Source: Acinetobacter sp. XS-4
GTDB lineage: Bacteria; Pseudomonadota; Gammaproteobacteria; Pseudomonadales; Moraxellaceae
Length of the DNA: 64,000 bases
Direction of reading: 5' to 3'
Assembly (NCBI RefSeq): GCF_023920705.1
Contig: NZ_CP094657.1
Span: forward strand, 806,001-870,000
Position 1 is the stretch's first letter; the number at the start of each line of letters is the position of its first letter. The notes beneath the pieces were generated by a model. It did no database searches and was not told the origin of the DNA. It saw only the letters and a program-made list of their open reading frames with translations. Of this stretch, positions 11,407 through 22,600 are shown piece after piece. The position numbers were made by a program, and so were the translations under genes.

Positions 11407-12420
11407 TTAGAATTTAAATAATCCTAAACCATCTTTAACTTCATCTAAGGTTTGTTGAGTAATAAGACGACACTTATCTGTACCTTGACGTAAAACATCC
11501 ATAATATAGTCAGGATCTTTAGCAAGTTCTTCACGACGTTCACGGATAGGGCTGATCAACTCTTTCAAAACACCTTCAAGGCGTTTTTTAACAGTTCCAT
11601 CACCTAGGCCGCCGCGACGATAGTGCGCTTTTAACTCTTCAACTTCTTCTTTATTTGGATCAAATGCATCTAAGTAAGTAAATACAATATTTCCTTCAAC
11701 TTGACCCGGATCTTCAATACGAAGATGATTTGGGTCGGTATACATTGCATTTACAGCTTTTTTGATGTCTTTATCAGAAGCATTTAAAACAATAGTATTA
11801 CCTAATGATTTAGACATTTTTGCCTTGCCATCAAAACCAGGTAAGCGTGCCATATTTGAAAGCAAAGCTTTACATTCAGGTAAAAGGTCTTGACCAATTT
11901 GACGGTTTATTCGACGTACAATTTCATTGGTTTGTTCAATCATTGGAATCTGATCTTCACCCACTGGAACCACAGTCGCTTTAAAAGCAGTAATGTCAGC
12001 CGCTTGTGCAACAGGGTAGCAGAGGAAACCAGCTGGAATGTCACGCTCAAAACCGCGCATTTGAATCTCAGACTTAATGGTCGGGTTACGTTCTAAGCGT
12101 GCAACCGTCACGAAGTTAAGATAGAGCATTGTGAGCTCATTCAGTGCTGGTAAGCATGATTGAACGCAAATCGTGGTTTTTGTTGGATCAATGCCGACAG
12201 CTAAATAATCTAGAGCAACTTCCAAAATATTGCGACGGACTTTATCTGGGTTATCTGCATTATCTGTTAAGGCTTGTGCATCTGCTAACAAGAGATGTTG
12301 ATGATGGCTATCCTGTAAACCTACACGAGAACGCAAAGAACCGACAAAATGCCCAAGATGAAGTTGTCCGGTTGGGCGGTCGCCTGTCAAAATAATTGGA
12401 CGCTGATCAACATTACTCAT
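11407..12420 (-). CDS. trpS: Tryptophanyl-tRNA synthetase
   Basis: This 337-residue class I aminoacyl-tRNA synthetase charges tRNA-Trp with tryptophan using ATP. The Rossmann catalytic core has the HIGH-type motif in GQLHLGHFVGS (about residues 18-28) and the KMSKS motif in AKMSKSLGNT. DRPTG just before the HIGH motif is also typical of TrpS. Length matches the short bacterial TrpS form. It is transcribed alone on the minus strand, with its own probable promoter and a TTCG-loop terminator. It has no relation to the neighbouring TCA genes beyond position. Confidence 0.97.
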   Translation of the reverse strand: MSNVDQRPIILTGDRPTGQLHLGHFVGSLRSRVGLQDSHHQHLLLADAQALTDNADNPDKVRRNILEVALDYLAVGIDPTKTTICVQSCLPALNELTMLYLNFVTVARLERNPTIKSEIQMRGFERDIPAGFLCYPVAQAADITAFKATVVPVGEDQIPMIEQTNEIVRRINRQIGQDLLPECKALLSNMARLPGFDGKAKMSKSLGNTIVLNASDKDIKKAVNAMYTDPNHLRIEDPGQVEGNIVFTYLDAFDPNKEEVEELKAHYRRGGLGDGTVKKRLEGVLKELISPIRERREELAKDPDYIMDVLRQGTDKCRLITQQTLDEVKDGLGLFKF

Positions 12421-12487
12421 TATTTATTCCACTGTCTTATTGGCTTAATCAGGGGTAGTAAGCCCTGCAATATAAAAGATTGGCATT

Positions 12488-12517
12488 ATTGTACGGGAAA
12501 TAAAAAAAATTCGTCAG
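12488..12517 (-). promoter_or_regulatory. Probable sigma-70 promoter of trpS
   Basis: On the minus strand CTGACG (4 of 6 to TTGACA) is followed after 18 bases by TACAAT (5 of 6 to TATAAT), about 70 bases before the trpS ATG. This is a consensus match only. Confidence 0.5.
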
Positions 12518-12627
12518 CGATTGGTTAAACTTTTCTTAAAATAATATTGTGAATTTATTCAGTAAAATTACAGAAATTGAAAAAAATCATCTTACAATAG
12601 CCTAATAAATACAAACTTGGATAAGAA

Positions 12628-13557
12628 ATGGCAAGTGGCTTACTTTTACTATTAGATGATATTGCAACAATTTTAGATGATGTTGCTTTAATGAGCAAAA
12701 TGGCAGCAAAGAAAACTGCTGGTGTTTTAGGCGATGATTTGGCTTTAAATGCACAACAAGTTACAGGTGTGCGTGCAGATCGTGAAATACCTATTGTTTG
12801 GAAAGTGGCTAAAGGCTCATTTGTTAATAAACTTATTTTAGTTCCTTTAGCATTGTTGATTAGTGTGGTTGCGCCTTGGCTGATTAATCCACTATTAATG
12901 TTGGGAGGTTTATTTTTGTGTTATGAGGGAGTCGAAAAAGTTCTTCATACCATCATGCATAAAAAGCCCTCTACATCAGAAGAAGCAAAAGCAGAATTTG
13001 ATAGTGAAGAATTAGATTTAGCAAATTTTGAAAAAGAAAAAGTAAAAGGAGCTGTTCGAACAGATTTCATTTTATCGGCTGAAATAGTTGTTATTTCTTT
13101 GGGTACCGTGGCTACAGCTAGTTTAATGACTAAGGTAAGCGTACTCAGTATTATTGCTATTGTGATGACAATTGGCGTTTATGGCTTAGTTGGCATGATT
13201 GTTAAGATTGATGATTTGGGATTATATTTAACGAAGCAAACTGCCTCATTTAAGCAAACTATAGGTCGAGGCTTATTAGCTTTTGCACCTATTTTAATGA
13301 AATTACTTTCAATCGTTGGCACTATTGCAATGTTCTTAGTTGGGGGAGGGATTATTAATCATACGATTCCGTTACTTCATCACTTAACTGAAAACACAGT
13401 AGATCATGTAGAAACAATACCGGCGGTAGGCAATATTATTGGTGCTTTAACACCGACATTAATTAATTTTGGAATAGGATTAGTTGCGGGAGCAATTGTT
13501 CTATTAATTGTGAGCTTAATACAAAAAATGTGGCCAAAAAAAGCATCGGGTTCATGA
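12628..13557 (+). CDS. DUF808 family inner-membrane protein
   Basis: This 309-residue protein resembles E. coli YedI (DUF808), whose function is unknown. The N-terminus ([38 protein letters not shown] is the characteristic stretch, split here as [14 protein letters not shown] and [14 protein letters not shown]) is the family signature. It is followed by four or more hydrophobic segments: about 68-95, 145-165, 170-195, 215-240 and 275-300. A charged loop near 110-135 contains several Glu/Lys. It precedes the metallopeptidase gene by 26 bases on the same strand, so the two may be co-transcribed. The assignment is from recognition of the family start and the membrane pattern. A specific role cannot be given. 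Confidence 0.85.
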   Translation: MASGLLLLLDDIATILDDVALMSKMAAKKTAGVLGDDLALNAQQVTGVRADREIPIVWKVAKGSFVNKLILVPLALLISVVAPWLINPLLMLGGLFLCYEGVEKVLHTIMHKKPSTSEEAKAEFDSEELDLANFEKEKVKGAVRTDFILSAEIVVISLGTVATASLMTKVSVLSIIAIVMTIGVYGLVGMIVKIDDLGLYLTKQTASFKQTIGRGLLAFAPILMKLLSIVGTIAMFLVGGGIINHTIPLLHHLTENTVDHVETIPAVGNIIGALTPTLINFGIGLVAGAIVLLIVSLIQKMWPKKASGS

Positions 13558-13583
13558 TGCCATTCTAAAATAAGAGGGAAATT

Positions 13584-14483
13584 ATGCGCTGGAAAGGTCG
13601 TCGAATTAGTACTAATGTGGAAGACCGTCGAGGTGGTGGCGGTGTTAAAGCAGGTGGTATTAGTATTATTGGCTTGGTCGTTGCATTTGTTGCGTGGAAG
13701 TTTTTTGGGGTTGATCCACAACAAGCTTATCAGGCAACTCAGCAAGTCACTGCGTCACAGCAGTCAAATGCAACTGCGCCAGAAAGTTTAACACCCGAGC
13801 AAAAAGAAGCCTCTGATTTTGTTGGAACTGTTTTGGCTGATACAGAGGATACGTGGGCTCCTATATTTAAACAGTTAGGTAAAACATATACGCCACCAAG
13901 ATTGGTGCTATTTAGTGGAATGATTCAATCTGGATGCGGTACTGCACAATCTGCAATGGGACCATTTTATTGTCCAGCAGACCAAAAGGTTTATATCGAT
14001 ACAGAATTCTTTAAAGATATGCGCCAGCAAATGGGAATTTCTGGTGAGCAAAACCAAACTGAACTTTCAAGACAAGATCAGGCAGGTGATTTTGCTCAAG
14101 CTTATGTGGTTGCACATGAGGTAGGGCACCATGTTCAAACCTTGCTTGGTATTTCCTCACAAGTACAACAAGCCCGTGCACAAGCGAGTCAAAGAGAAGG
14201 TAATCAATTATCTGTTCGTCAAGAATTGCAAGCCGATTGTTTAGCTGGTATTTGGGCGAGTCACAATCAGCAACGTACTCAATTTTTAGAGCAAGGTGAT
14301 ATTGAAGAAGCGATGGATGCTGCTCAAAAAATTGGAGATGATTATTTACAGAAACGCTCAACTGGTCAGGTTGTTCCAGATAGCTTTACGCATGGTAGTA
14401 GTGAACAGCGAATGCACTGGTTTCAGGTTGGTTTAAAAACTGGTGATATTAACCAATGCGATACTTTTAACAATCCAGTTTAA
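13584..14483 (+). CDS. YpfJ-type neutral zinc metallopeptidase
   Basis: This 299-residue protein belongs to the putative neutral zinc metallopeptidase family (E. coli YpfJ). The N-terminus MRWKGRRISTNVEDRRG is the family signature. It is followed by one membrane-spanning segment (about 29-45) that would anchor it in the inner membrane with the catalytic part outside. A Gln/Thr-rich linker leads to the catalytic domain with the zinc motif HEVGHH in AYVVAHEVGHHVQ (about residues 175-187). A downstream ELQADCLAG supplies a likely third ligand glutamate. FYCPADQKVYID is also typical. Its natural substrate is not known. It probably shares a transcript with the DUF808 gene and ends at a good terminator. 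Confidence 0.9.
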   Translation: MRWKGRRISTNVEDRRGGGGVKAGGISIIGLVVAFVAWKFFGVDPQQAYQATQQVTASQQSNATAPESLTPEQKEASDFVGTVLADTEDTWAPIFKQLGKTYTPPRLVLFSGMIQSGCGTAQSAMGPFYCPADQKVYIDTEFFKDMRQQMGISGEQNQTELSRQDQAGDFAQAYVVAHEVGHHVQTLLGISSQVQQARAQASQREGNQLSVRQELQADCLAGIWASHNQQRTQFLEQGDIEEAMDAAQKIGDDYLQKRSTGQVVPDSFTHGSSEQRMHWFQVGLKTGDINQCDTFNNPV

Positions 14484-14492
14484 GATTTTATA

Positions 14493-14536
14493 GGATGAGT
14501 CTTGTTAAACATATTTAAGAAGCTCATCCGTTTTTT
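14493..14536 (+). terminator. Terminator after the zinc metallopeptidase gene
   Basis: GGATGAG (14493-14499) pairs with CTCATCC (14523-14529). The interior also pairs (CTT/AAG, TTAAA/TTTAA), and GTTTTTT follows. Confidence 0.9.
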
Positions 14537-14638
14537 CTTTAGATCATAACTATAAATAATGTTAAGAAATTTAACAGAGTGATAGATTGTTCATTCAATT
14601 CGTTAAACTTGTGTCCTAATTTCTGTTTTTTATGATTA

Positions 14639-14665
14639 TGGCATTCTTCATGCCAGTTTTTTATT
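14639..14665 (+). terminator. Hairpin with T-run in the antiporter leader, possible attenuator
   Basis: TGGCAT (14639-14644) and ATGCCA (14650-14655) form a 6-bp stem around TCTTC, followed by GTTTTTTATT. It lies about 60 bases before the antiporter ATG and more than 100 bases after the previous gene's own terminator. It could therefore act as a leader terminator, or may be chance. Confidence 0.4.
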
Positions 14666-14726
14666 AAGTTTGGTCGATCTAACAAAGTTTCTCTTATTTG
14701 GTCGTTGACCCAGAAGAAGGGTATTC

Positions 14727-16229
14727 ATGGGTAATTTTTTTCTACTACAAGCATTCACAGTGGTTTTTGCGCTATCAATTGCAACCACGATCTTTAATAA
14801 GCGAATTTTAGGCTTTCCACAGGCTATTGGTGTGCCGTTGGTCTCAGCAATTTTTGTCTTTATCTTACAATGGGGGGCAAGCCTACTAAACGGTAATCAG
14901 TTTATTACCATTAATATTCATAATATTGAAGAAGCAGTACGCCATATCGATTTTTATGATTTTTTAATTAATGGTGTCATTTGTTTTATTCTAACTTCTT
15001 CAGCACTTAAATTTAAAATTTCTGATTTAAGAAGTTACTGGAAGCAAATTAGTATTTTGGCCACTATTGCCTTAGTCATTTGCGCCGTTTTATTCGGTGG
15101 ATTGCTCTATGGCTTCCAACTACTGGTTGGATATCATGTGCCAATTCTGGTGCTGTTACTTTTAGGCGCAGCTTTAGGAGCAACGGATCCTATTGGTATT
15201 AAAGGTGTACTTAGTTCGATTCGTGCACCGCATCATTTGATTGTTAAGTTAGAAGGCGAGTCACTATTTAATGATGCGATGTGTATTGCATTATTTATGA
15301 CCTTGCTCAATGTTTTGCAAGGTGAACATTTTTCGTTAATGGCGACGCTAGAGGCGTTACTCTATGAAATCGTTGTTGCTGTCGGGATTGGTTGGGCATT
15401 CGGGGTAGGGGTGTTACGTCTATTACGTGGTAAACATGAAATGGAATCCCTGATTTTGACAACAGCTTTACTTGCGAGTGGAGCATATTTAGTGGCTTTG
15501 TTTGCCCATGCATCAGCACCGATTGCCTGTGTAATAGGCGGTTTAATTGTTGGAAACAAATGGAAAGAAATACGAGAAGAGCGAGAGATTCAAGAAGTTA
15601 ATCATTTTTGGCATACTGTAGAAGGAATCATCAACTCATTTCTGTTTACTTTAATTGGTCTAGAGTTATTTATTCTTGATTTAAACTTTAGCCTAATTTT
15701 AGGCGGTATTGTTGCGTTCTTTATTCTACATATCTCTCGTTTTGCGGCCAACTTCATGGCTTTTGCCTTTTTCCCGAACATGCGGAAAATGAAAAGTTAT
15801 AACGGTAGTTTAACCATTTTATCTTGGGGTGGGGTGCGAGGGGGGATTTCACTTGCATTGATTTTAGCGGTTGCCAATATTCCTGCATTAAGCCCTTATA
15901 GTAGTATCCTGATTGGCTATACTTTTATTAGTGTATTGTTATCAGGCATTGTATGTGGTCTAGGCCTACCGGCTGTGATGAATGCGTTTTATTACAATCC
16001 GAATGAAGAAACCGAAGGTCTAAAAGGTCTCTATCAACGATTGTGTCATAAGATGAATCGAAGAGGCTTTCAATATATTGTTGGAGAGGATACGCTGGGT
16101 CGAGAAACGATTACCGTTTTTAATCCAGATATTTTGGTAGACCAAAAAACTGAAGATGGAATTGCAACAATGCATGACCCAAATAAGTTACAAGAAGTAA
16201 AACGATTTGAGAGTCCGGATAATTTCTAA
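14727..16229 (+). CDS. CPA1-family cation/proton antiporter (Na+/H+ exchanger type)
   Basis: This 500-residue integral membrane protein has about 12 hydrophobic helices between residues 1 and 425 and a soluble tail of about 75 residues. GATDPIGIKGVL and EGESLFNDAMCIALF (about residues 150-190) hold the Asp-Pro and Asn-Asp pairs that bind ion and proton in the NhaP/CPA1 family. LSWGGVRGGISLALIL (about 366-381) is the conserved late helix. Such proteins exchange Na+ or K+ for H+ across the inner membrane for pH and salt tolerance. The true ion cannot be read from sequence. The ATG follows an AGAAGGG site. The gene stands alone between two terminators. Confidence 0.93.
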   Translation: MGNFFLLQAFTVVFALSIATTIFNKRILGFPQAIGVPLVSAIFVFILQWGASLLNGNQFITINIHNIEEAVRHIDFYDFLINGVICFILTSSALKFKISDLRSYWKQISILATIALVICAVLFGGLLYGFQLLVGYHVPILVLLLLGAALGATDPIGIKGVLSSIRAPHHLIVKLEGESLFNDAMCIALFMTLLNVLQGEHFSLMATLEALLYEIVVAVGIGWAFGVGVLRLLRGKHEMESLILTTALLASGAYLVALFAHASAPIACVIGGLIVGNKWKEIREEREIQEVNHFWHTVEGIINSFLFTLIGLELFILDLNFSLILGGIVAFFILHISRFAANFMAFAFFPNMRKMKSYNGSLTILSWGGVRGGISLALILAVANIPALSPYSSILIGYTFISVLLSGIVCGLGLPAVMNAFYYNPNEETEGLKGLYQRLCHKMNRRGFQYIVGEDTLGRETITVFNPDILVDQKTEDGIATMHDPNKLQEVKRFESPDNF

Positions 16230-16268
16230 ATATTTGCAGTTTTAAATTTTATAAGATATTTACAAATT

Positions 16269-16312
16269 AGGTTTTAGTGTAATAGTAAAATATTACCTAA
16301 AGCCTTTTTTTT
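16269..16312 (+). terminator. Terminator after the antiporter gene
   Basis: AGG (16269-16271) with CCT (16303-16305), TTTAG with CTAAA and GTAATA (16279-16284) with TATTAC (16291-16296) form an interrupted stem, followed by eight T. Confidence 0.8.
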
Positions 16313-16686
16313 CTATATATATCATTAATAATATATTTTATTTTATTAAGATATTAATAATTGTTATATGAATATTATAATTAAATGACATTTCAACAAA
16401 TGGTAAATAATAAAATAAGAAATTTGTTTTATATATAAAACATTTAACGCAATTTTTCATTAAATTAACACAAGATAAACTTAAAGAAGACTTATATATA
16501 ATTTGTATTAATTAAAATTTTTTCTATAGGTACTTTAGTATTTGTTTTTTTTATTTTAAAGTGGTTAATGTAAAAATGATCACATTACTTAATGTTTTTA
16601 AGTTGTAGGTCAAAAACTTGAAAACATTAAGTAAAAAGAATTATAGATAAAATCATTTAAATCAATAATATAAAAGGAATGCAGAC
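16313..16686 (+). other. Very AT-rich gene-free region upstream of bap
   Basis: About 370 bases almost free of G and C with no open frame of note. It should contain the bap promoter, but the low complexity makes any -10/-35 call arbitrary. The only clear element is the long hairpin at 16587-16632. AT-rich DNA of this kind is a typical target for H-NS-like silencing, which is an inference here. Confidence 0.6.
16587..16632 (+). promoter_or_regulatory. 18-bp hairpin in the bap leader
   Basis: Bases 16587-16604 and 16615-16632 pair over 18 positions (17 Watson-Crick and one G-U) around the loop GTAGGTCAAA. The hairpin ends 54 bases before the bap ATG. No T-run follows on either strand, so it does not look like a terminator. 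It may act on the bap message (stability, protein or small-RNA binding) or be an operator dyad in the DNA. Confidence 0.7.
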
Positions 16687-19600
16687 ATGCCTGAAATACA
16701 AATTATTGCCAAGGATAGTCACGACACCTTGTCAACAATCAAGGGAACTTCCGCATCGCTTACAGAAGCGTCGGTTGTATTAGTAAAAGTGGCTGCCAGT
16801 GATGTATTGGTAGTAAATAGGGAGGGAACCAATGCAGTCATTCGCCTGAAAAATGGCGAGACTATTGTTATTGAAGGATTCTTTAGTGGAACAGCTGAAC
16901 CTAAAGATAACAGCTTGGTTTTTCAAGACGAAAATGGACAGTTAATTTGGGCAAAATTCAAAGATGCTGAAAATGATGCAGACGCGGATGCAGATGCGGA
17001 TGCAGATGCCGACAGTGATGTTGAGCCACAAGCGCTCGTAGCTGAAGATTTACCAGCTGCTTTACCAGCAGAGGCACCACAAGAGTTGGTGTCTGATGTT
17101 ATTTATCAGCCTATTTCTTCAATTGAACCATTGCTTTATCACGATGCAGGCATAAACCCATGGTTATGGGCTATCCCATTAGTTGCGGGTGGTATCATTG
17201 CAGCAGCATCTAACCATGATAGTAATAACGACTCTTCAACACCTGCTGATACTACTCCACCAAATACAGATGGGGTGAATTTCTCTGTTAATTCAGTTAC
17301 ATCTGATAATGTACTTAATGCCTCAGAGGCAGCAGGTAATGTCACGATTACTGGTATTTTGAAAAACATTCCAGCAGATGCAGCAAATACTGTAGTAACT
17401 GTTGTAATCAATGGTGTGACTTATAATGCGATAGTAGATAAGGATGCGGGTACTTGGAGTGTAAGTGTACCAGGCAGTGGTTTAAAAGCAGATCCAGATC
17501 AAACTATTGATGCCAAAGTAACATTTACAGATGCGGCAGGTAATAGCAGCACAGTTAACGATACGCAAAGCTATACAGTGGATACTACTGCACCAAATGC
17601 ACCAGTGATTGACCCAGTGAATGGGGTAGACCCGATTACGGGTACAGCGGAACCTGGTTCAACGGTGACTGTGACTTATCCTAACGGTAGTACAGCCACT
17701 GTAGTTGCAGGACCGGACGGCACCTGGTCAGTACCGAATCCAGGCTTAAATAATGGTGACACGGTAACAGCTGTTACAACAGATCCTGCGGGGAATACAT
17801 CAGGACCTGCAACAGGTGTTGTAGATGCACTTGCACCGATAGTCGCTCTTAATGATGTACTCACCAATGACAGCACACCGCCTTTAACAGGTACGGTAAG
17901 TGACCCAACTGCGACTGTGGTGGTGAATGTGGATGGTGTGAACTATCCAGCAGTCAACAATGGTGACGGCACTTGGAGCCTTGCAGACAATACACTGCCA
18001 GCCTTAACAGACGGTCCACATACGATTACCGTGACTGCAACTGATGCAGCAGGTAATAAAGGTACGGATACCGCTGTGGTGACTGTAGATACCACTGCAC
18101 CGAATGCGCCAGTGATTGACCCAGTGAATGGGATAGACCCGATTACGGGTACAGCAGAACCTGGTTCAACGGTAACAGTCACTTATCCTAACGGTAGTAC
18201 CGCCACTGTGGTTGCAGGACCAGACGGCACCTGGTCAGTACCGAATCCAGGCTTAAATAATGGTGACACGGTAACAGCTGTTACAACAGATCCTGCGGGG
18301 AATACATCAGGACCTGCAACAGGTGTTGTAGATGCACTTGCACCGACAGTCGCTCTTAATGATGTACTCACCAATGACAGCACACCGCCTTTAACAGGTA
18401 CGGTAAGTGACCCAACTGCGACTGTGGTGGTGAATGTGGATGGTGTGAACTATCCAGCGACCAACAATGGTGACGGCACTTGGAGCCTTGCAGACAATAC
18501 ACTGCCAGCCTTAACAGACGGTCCACATACGATTACCGTGACTGCAACTGATGCAGCAGGTAATAAAGGTACGGATACCGCTGTGGTGACTGTAGATACC
18601 ACTGCACCGAATGCGCCAGTGATTGACCCAGTGAATGGGGTAGACCCGATTACGGGTACAGCAGAACCTGGTTCAACGGTAACAGTCACTTATCCTAACG
18701 GTAGTACCGCTACTGTGGTTGCAGGACCGGACGGCACCTGGTCAGTACCGAATCCAGGCTTAAATAATGGTGACACGGTAACAGCTGTTACAACAGATCC
18801 TGCGGGGAATACATCAGGACCTGCAACAGGTGTTGTAGATGCACTTGCACCGACAGTCGCTCTTAATGATGTACTCACCAATGACAGCACACCGCCTTTA
18901 ACAGGTACGGTAAGTGACCCAACTGCGACTGTGGTGGTGAATGTGGATGGTGTGAACTATCCAGCGACCAACAATGGTGACGGCACTTGGAGCCTTGCAG
19001 ACAATACACTGCCAGCCTTAACAGACGGTCCACATACGATTACCGTGACTGCAACTGATGCAGCAGGTAATAAAGGTACGGATACCGCTGTGGTGACTGT
19101 AGATACCACTGCACCGAATGCGCCAGTGATTGACCCAGTGAATGGGGTAGACCCGATTACGGGTACAGCAGAACCTGGTTCAACGGTAACAGTCACTTAT
19201 CCTAACGGTAGTACCGCCACTGTGGTTGCAGGACCGGACGGCACCTGGTCAGTACCGAATCCAGGCTTAAATAATGGTGACACGGTAACAGCTGTTACAA
19301 CAGATCCTGCGGGGAATACATCAGGACCTGCAACAGGTGTTGTAGATGCACTTGCACCGACAGTCGCTCTTAATGATGTACTCACCAATGACAGCACACC
19401 GCCTTTAACAGGTACGGTAAGTGACCCAACTGCGACTGTGGTGGTGAATGTGGATGGTGTGAACTATCCAGCGACCAACAATGGTGACGGCACTTGGAGC
19501 CTTGCAGACAATACACTGCTAGCCTTAACAGACGGTCCACATACGATTACCGTGACTGCAACTGATGCAGCAGGTAATAAAGGTACGGATACCGCTGTGG

Positions 19601-22600
19601 TGACTGTAGATACCACTGCACCGAATGCGCCAGTGATTGACCCAGTGAATGGGGTAGACCCGATTACGGGCACAGCAGAACCTGGTTCAACGGTAACAGT
19701 CACTTATCCTAACGGTAGTACCGCCACTGTGGTTGCAGGACCGGACGGCACCTGGTCAGTACCGAATCCAGGCTTAAATAATGGTGACACGGTAACAGCT
19801 GTTACAACAGATCCTGCGGGGAATACATCAGGACCTGCAACAGGTGTTGTAGATGCACTTGCACCGACAGTCGCTCTTAATGATGTACTCACCAATGACA
19901 GCACACCGCCTTTAACAGGTACGGTAAGTGACCCAACTGCGACTGTGGTGGTGAATGTGGATGGTGTGAACTATCCAGCGACCAACAATGGTGACGGCAC
20001 TTGGAGCCTTGCAGACAATACACTGCCAGCCTTAACAGACGGTCCACATACGATTACCGTGACTGCAACTGATGCAGCAGGTAATAAAGGTACGGATACC
20101 GCTGTGGTGACTGTAGATACCACTGCACCGAATGCGCCAGTGATTGACCCAGTGAATGGGGTAGACCCGATTACGGGTACAGCAGAACCTGGTTCAACGG
20201 TAACAGTCACTTATCCTAACGGTAGTACCGCCACTGTGGTTGCAGGACCGGACGGCACCTGGTCAGTACCGAATCCAGGCTTAAATAATGGTGACACGGT
20301 AACAGCTGTTACAACAGATCCTGCGGGGAATACATCAGGACCTGCAACAGGTGTTGTAGATGCACTTGCACCGACAGTCGCTCTTAATGATGTACTCACC
20401 AATGACAGCACACCGCCTTTAACAGGTACGGTAAGTGACCCGACTGCGACTGTGGTGGTGACTGTAGATGGTGTGAACTACCCAGCGACCAACAATGGTG
20501 ACGGCACCTGGAGCCTTGCAGACAATACACTGCCTGCATTAACAGACGGTCCGCACACCATTACCGTGACAGCAACTGACCCTGCAGGTAATGCAGGAAC
20601 AGATACAGCTGTGGTGACGATTGATACCACTGCACCAAATGCACCGGTCCTTGATCCAATCAATGCCACTGATCCAGTGACAGGTACAGCAGAACCGGGT
20701 TCAACTGTGACTGTAAGCTTCCCTGACGGTACGACAGCAACTGTAGTTGCAGGACCAGACGGCAGCTGGTCAGTACCAAACCCAGGTGACTTGACTGATG
20801 GTCAAACGGTTACAGCAACAGCAACTGACCCTGCAGGCAATACTTCATTGCCAGGTTCAGGCGTGGTGTCTGCGGACATTACTGCACCTGTGGTTGCGCT
20901 CGATGATGTGTTGACCAATGACAGCACACCAGCACTGACTGGTACAGTGAACGATCCGACTGCGACTGTGGTGGTGACTGTGGATGGTGTGAACTATCCA
21001 GCGACCAACAATGGTGATGGCACTTGGACCCTTGCAGACAATACACTGCCTGCATTAACAGACGGTCCGCACACCATTACCGTGACAGCAACTGACCCTG
21101 CAGGTAATGCAGGAACAGATACAGCTGTGGTGACGATTGATACCACTGCACCAAATGCACCGGTCCTTGATCCAATCAATGCCACTGATCCAGTGACAGG
21201 TACAGCAGAACCGGGTTCAACTGTGACTGTAAGCTTCCCTGACGGTACGACAGCAACTGTAGTTGCAGGACCAGACGGCAGCTGGTCAGTACCAAACCCA
21301 GGTGACTTGACTGATGGTCAAACGGTTACAGCAACAGCAACTGACCCTGCAGGCAATACCTCATTGCCAGGTTCAGGCGTGGTGTCTGCGGACATTACTG
21401 CACCTGTGGTTGCGCTCGATGATGTGTTGACCAATGACAGCACACCAGCACTGACTGGTACAGTGAACGATCCGACTGCGACTGTGGTGGTGACTGTGGA
21501 TGGTGTGAACTATCCAGCGACCAACAATGGTGATGGCACTTGGACCCTTGCAGACAATACACTGCCTGCATTAACAGACGGTCCGCACACGATTACCGTG
21601 ACAGCAACTGACCCTGCAGGTAATGCAGGAACAGATACAGCTGTGGTGACGATTGATACCACTGCACCAAATGCACCGGTCCTTGATCCAATCAATGCCA
21701 CTGATCCAGTGACAGGTACAGCAGAACCGGGTTCAACTGTGACTGTAAGCTTCCCTGACGGTACGACAGCAACTGTAGTTGCAGGACCAGACGGCAGCTG
21801 GTCAGTACCAAACCCAGGTGACTTGACTGATGGTCAAACGGTTACAGCAACAGCAACTGACCCTGCAGGCAATACTTCATTGCCAGGTTCAGGCGTGGTG
21901 TCTGCGGACATTACTGCACCTGTGGTTGCGCTCGATGATGTGTTGACCAATGACAGCACACCAGCACTGACTGGTACAGTGAACGATCCGACTGCGACTG
22001 TGGTGGTGACTGTGGATGGTGTGAACTATCCAGCGACCAACAATGGTGACGGCACTTGGACCCTTGCAGACAATACACTGCCTGCATTAACAGACGGTCC
22101 GCACACGATTACCGTGACTGCAACAGATGCGGCAGGTAATGCAGGAACAGATACGGCTGTGGTAACAGTAGATACCACTGCACCAAATGCACCGGTCCTT
22201 GATCCAATCAATGCCACTGATCCAGTGACAGGTACAGCAGAACCGGGTTCAACTGTGACTGTAAGCTTCCCTGACGGTACGACAGCAACTGTAGTTGCAG
22301 GACCAGACGGCAGCTGGTCAGTACCAAACCCAGGTGACTTGACTGATGGTCAAACGGTTACAGCAACAGCAACTGACCCAGCAGGCAATACCTCATTGCC
22401 AGGTTCAGGCGTGGTGTCTGCGGACATTACTGCACCTGTGGTTGCGCTCGATGATGTGTTGACCAATGACAGCACACCGCCTTTAACAGGTACGGTAAGT
22501 GACCCAACTGCGACTGTGGTGGTGACTGTAGATGGTGTGAACTATCCAGCGACCAACAATGGTGACGGCACTTGGACCCTTGCAGACAATACACTGCCTG

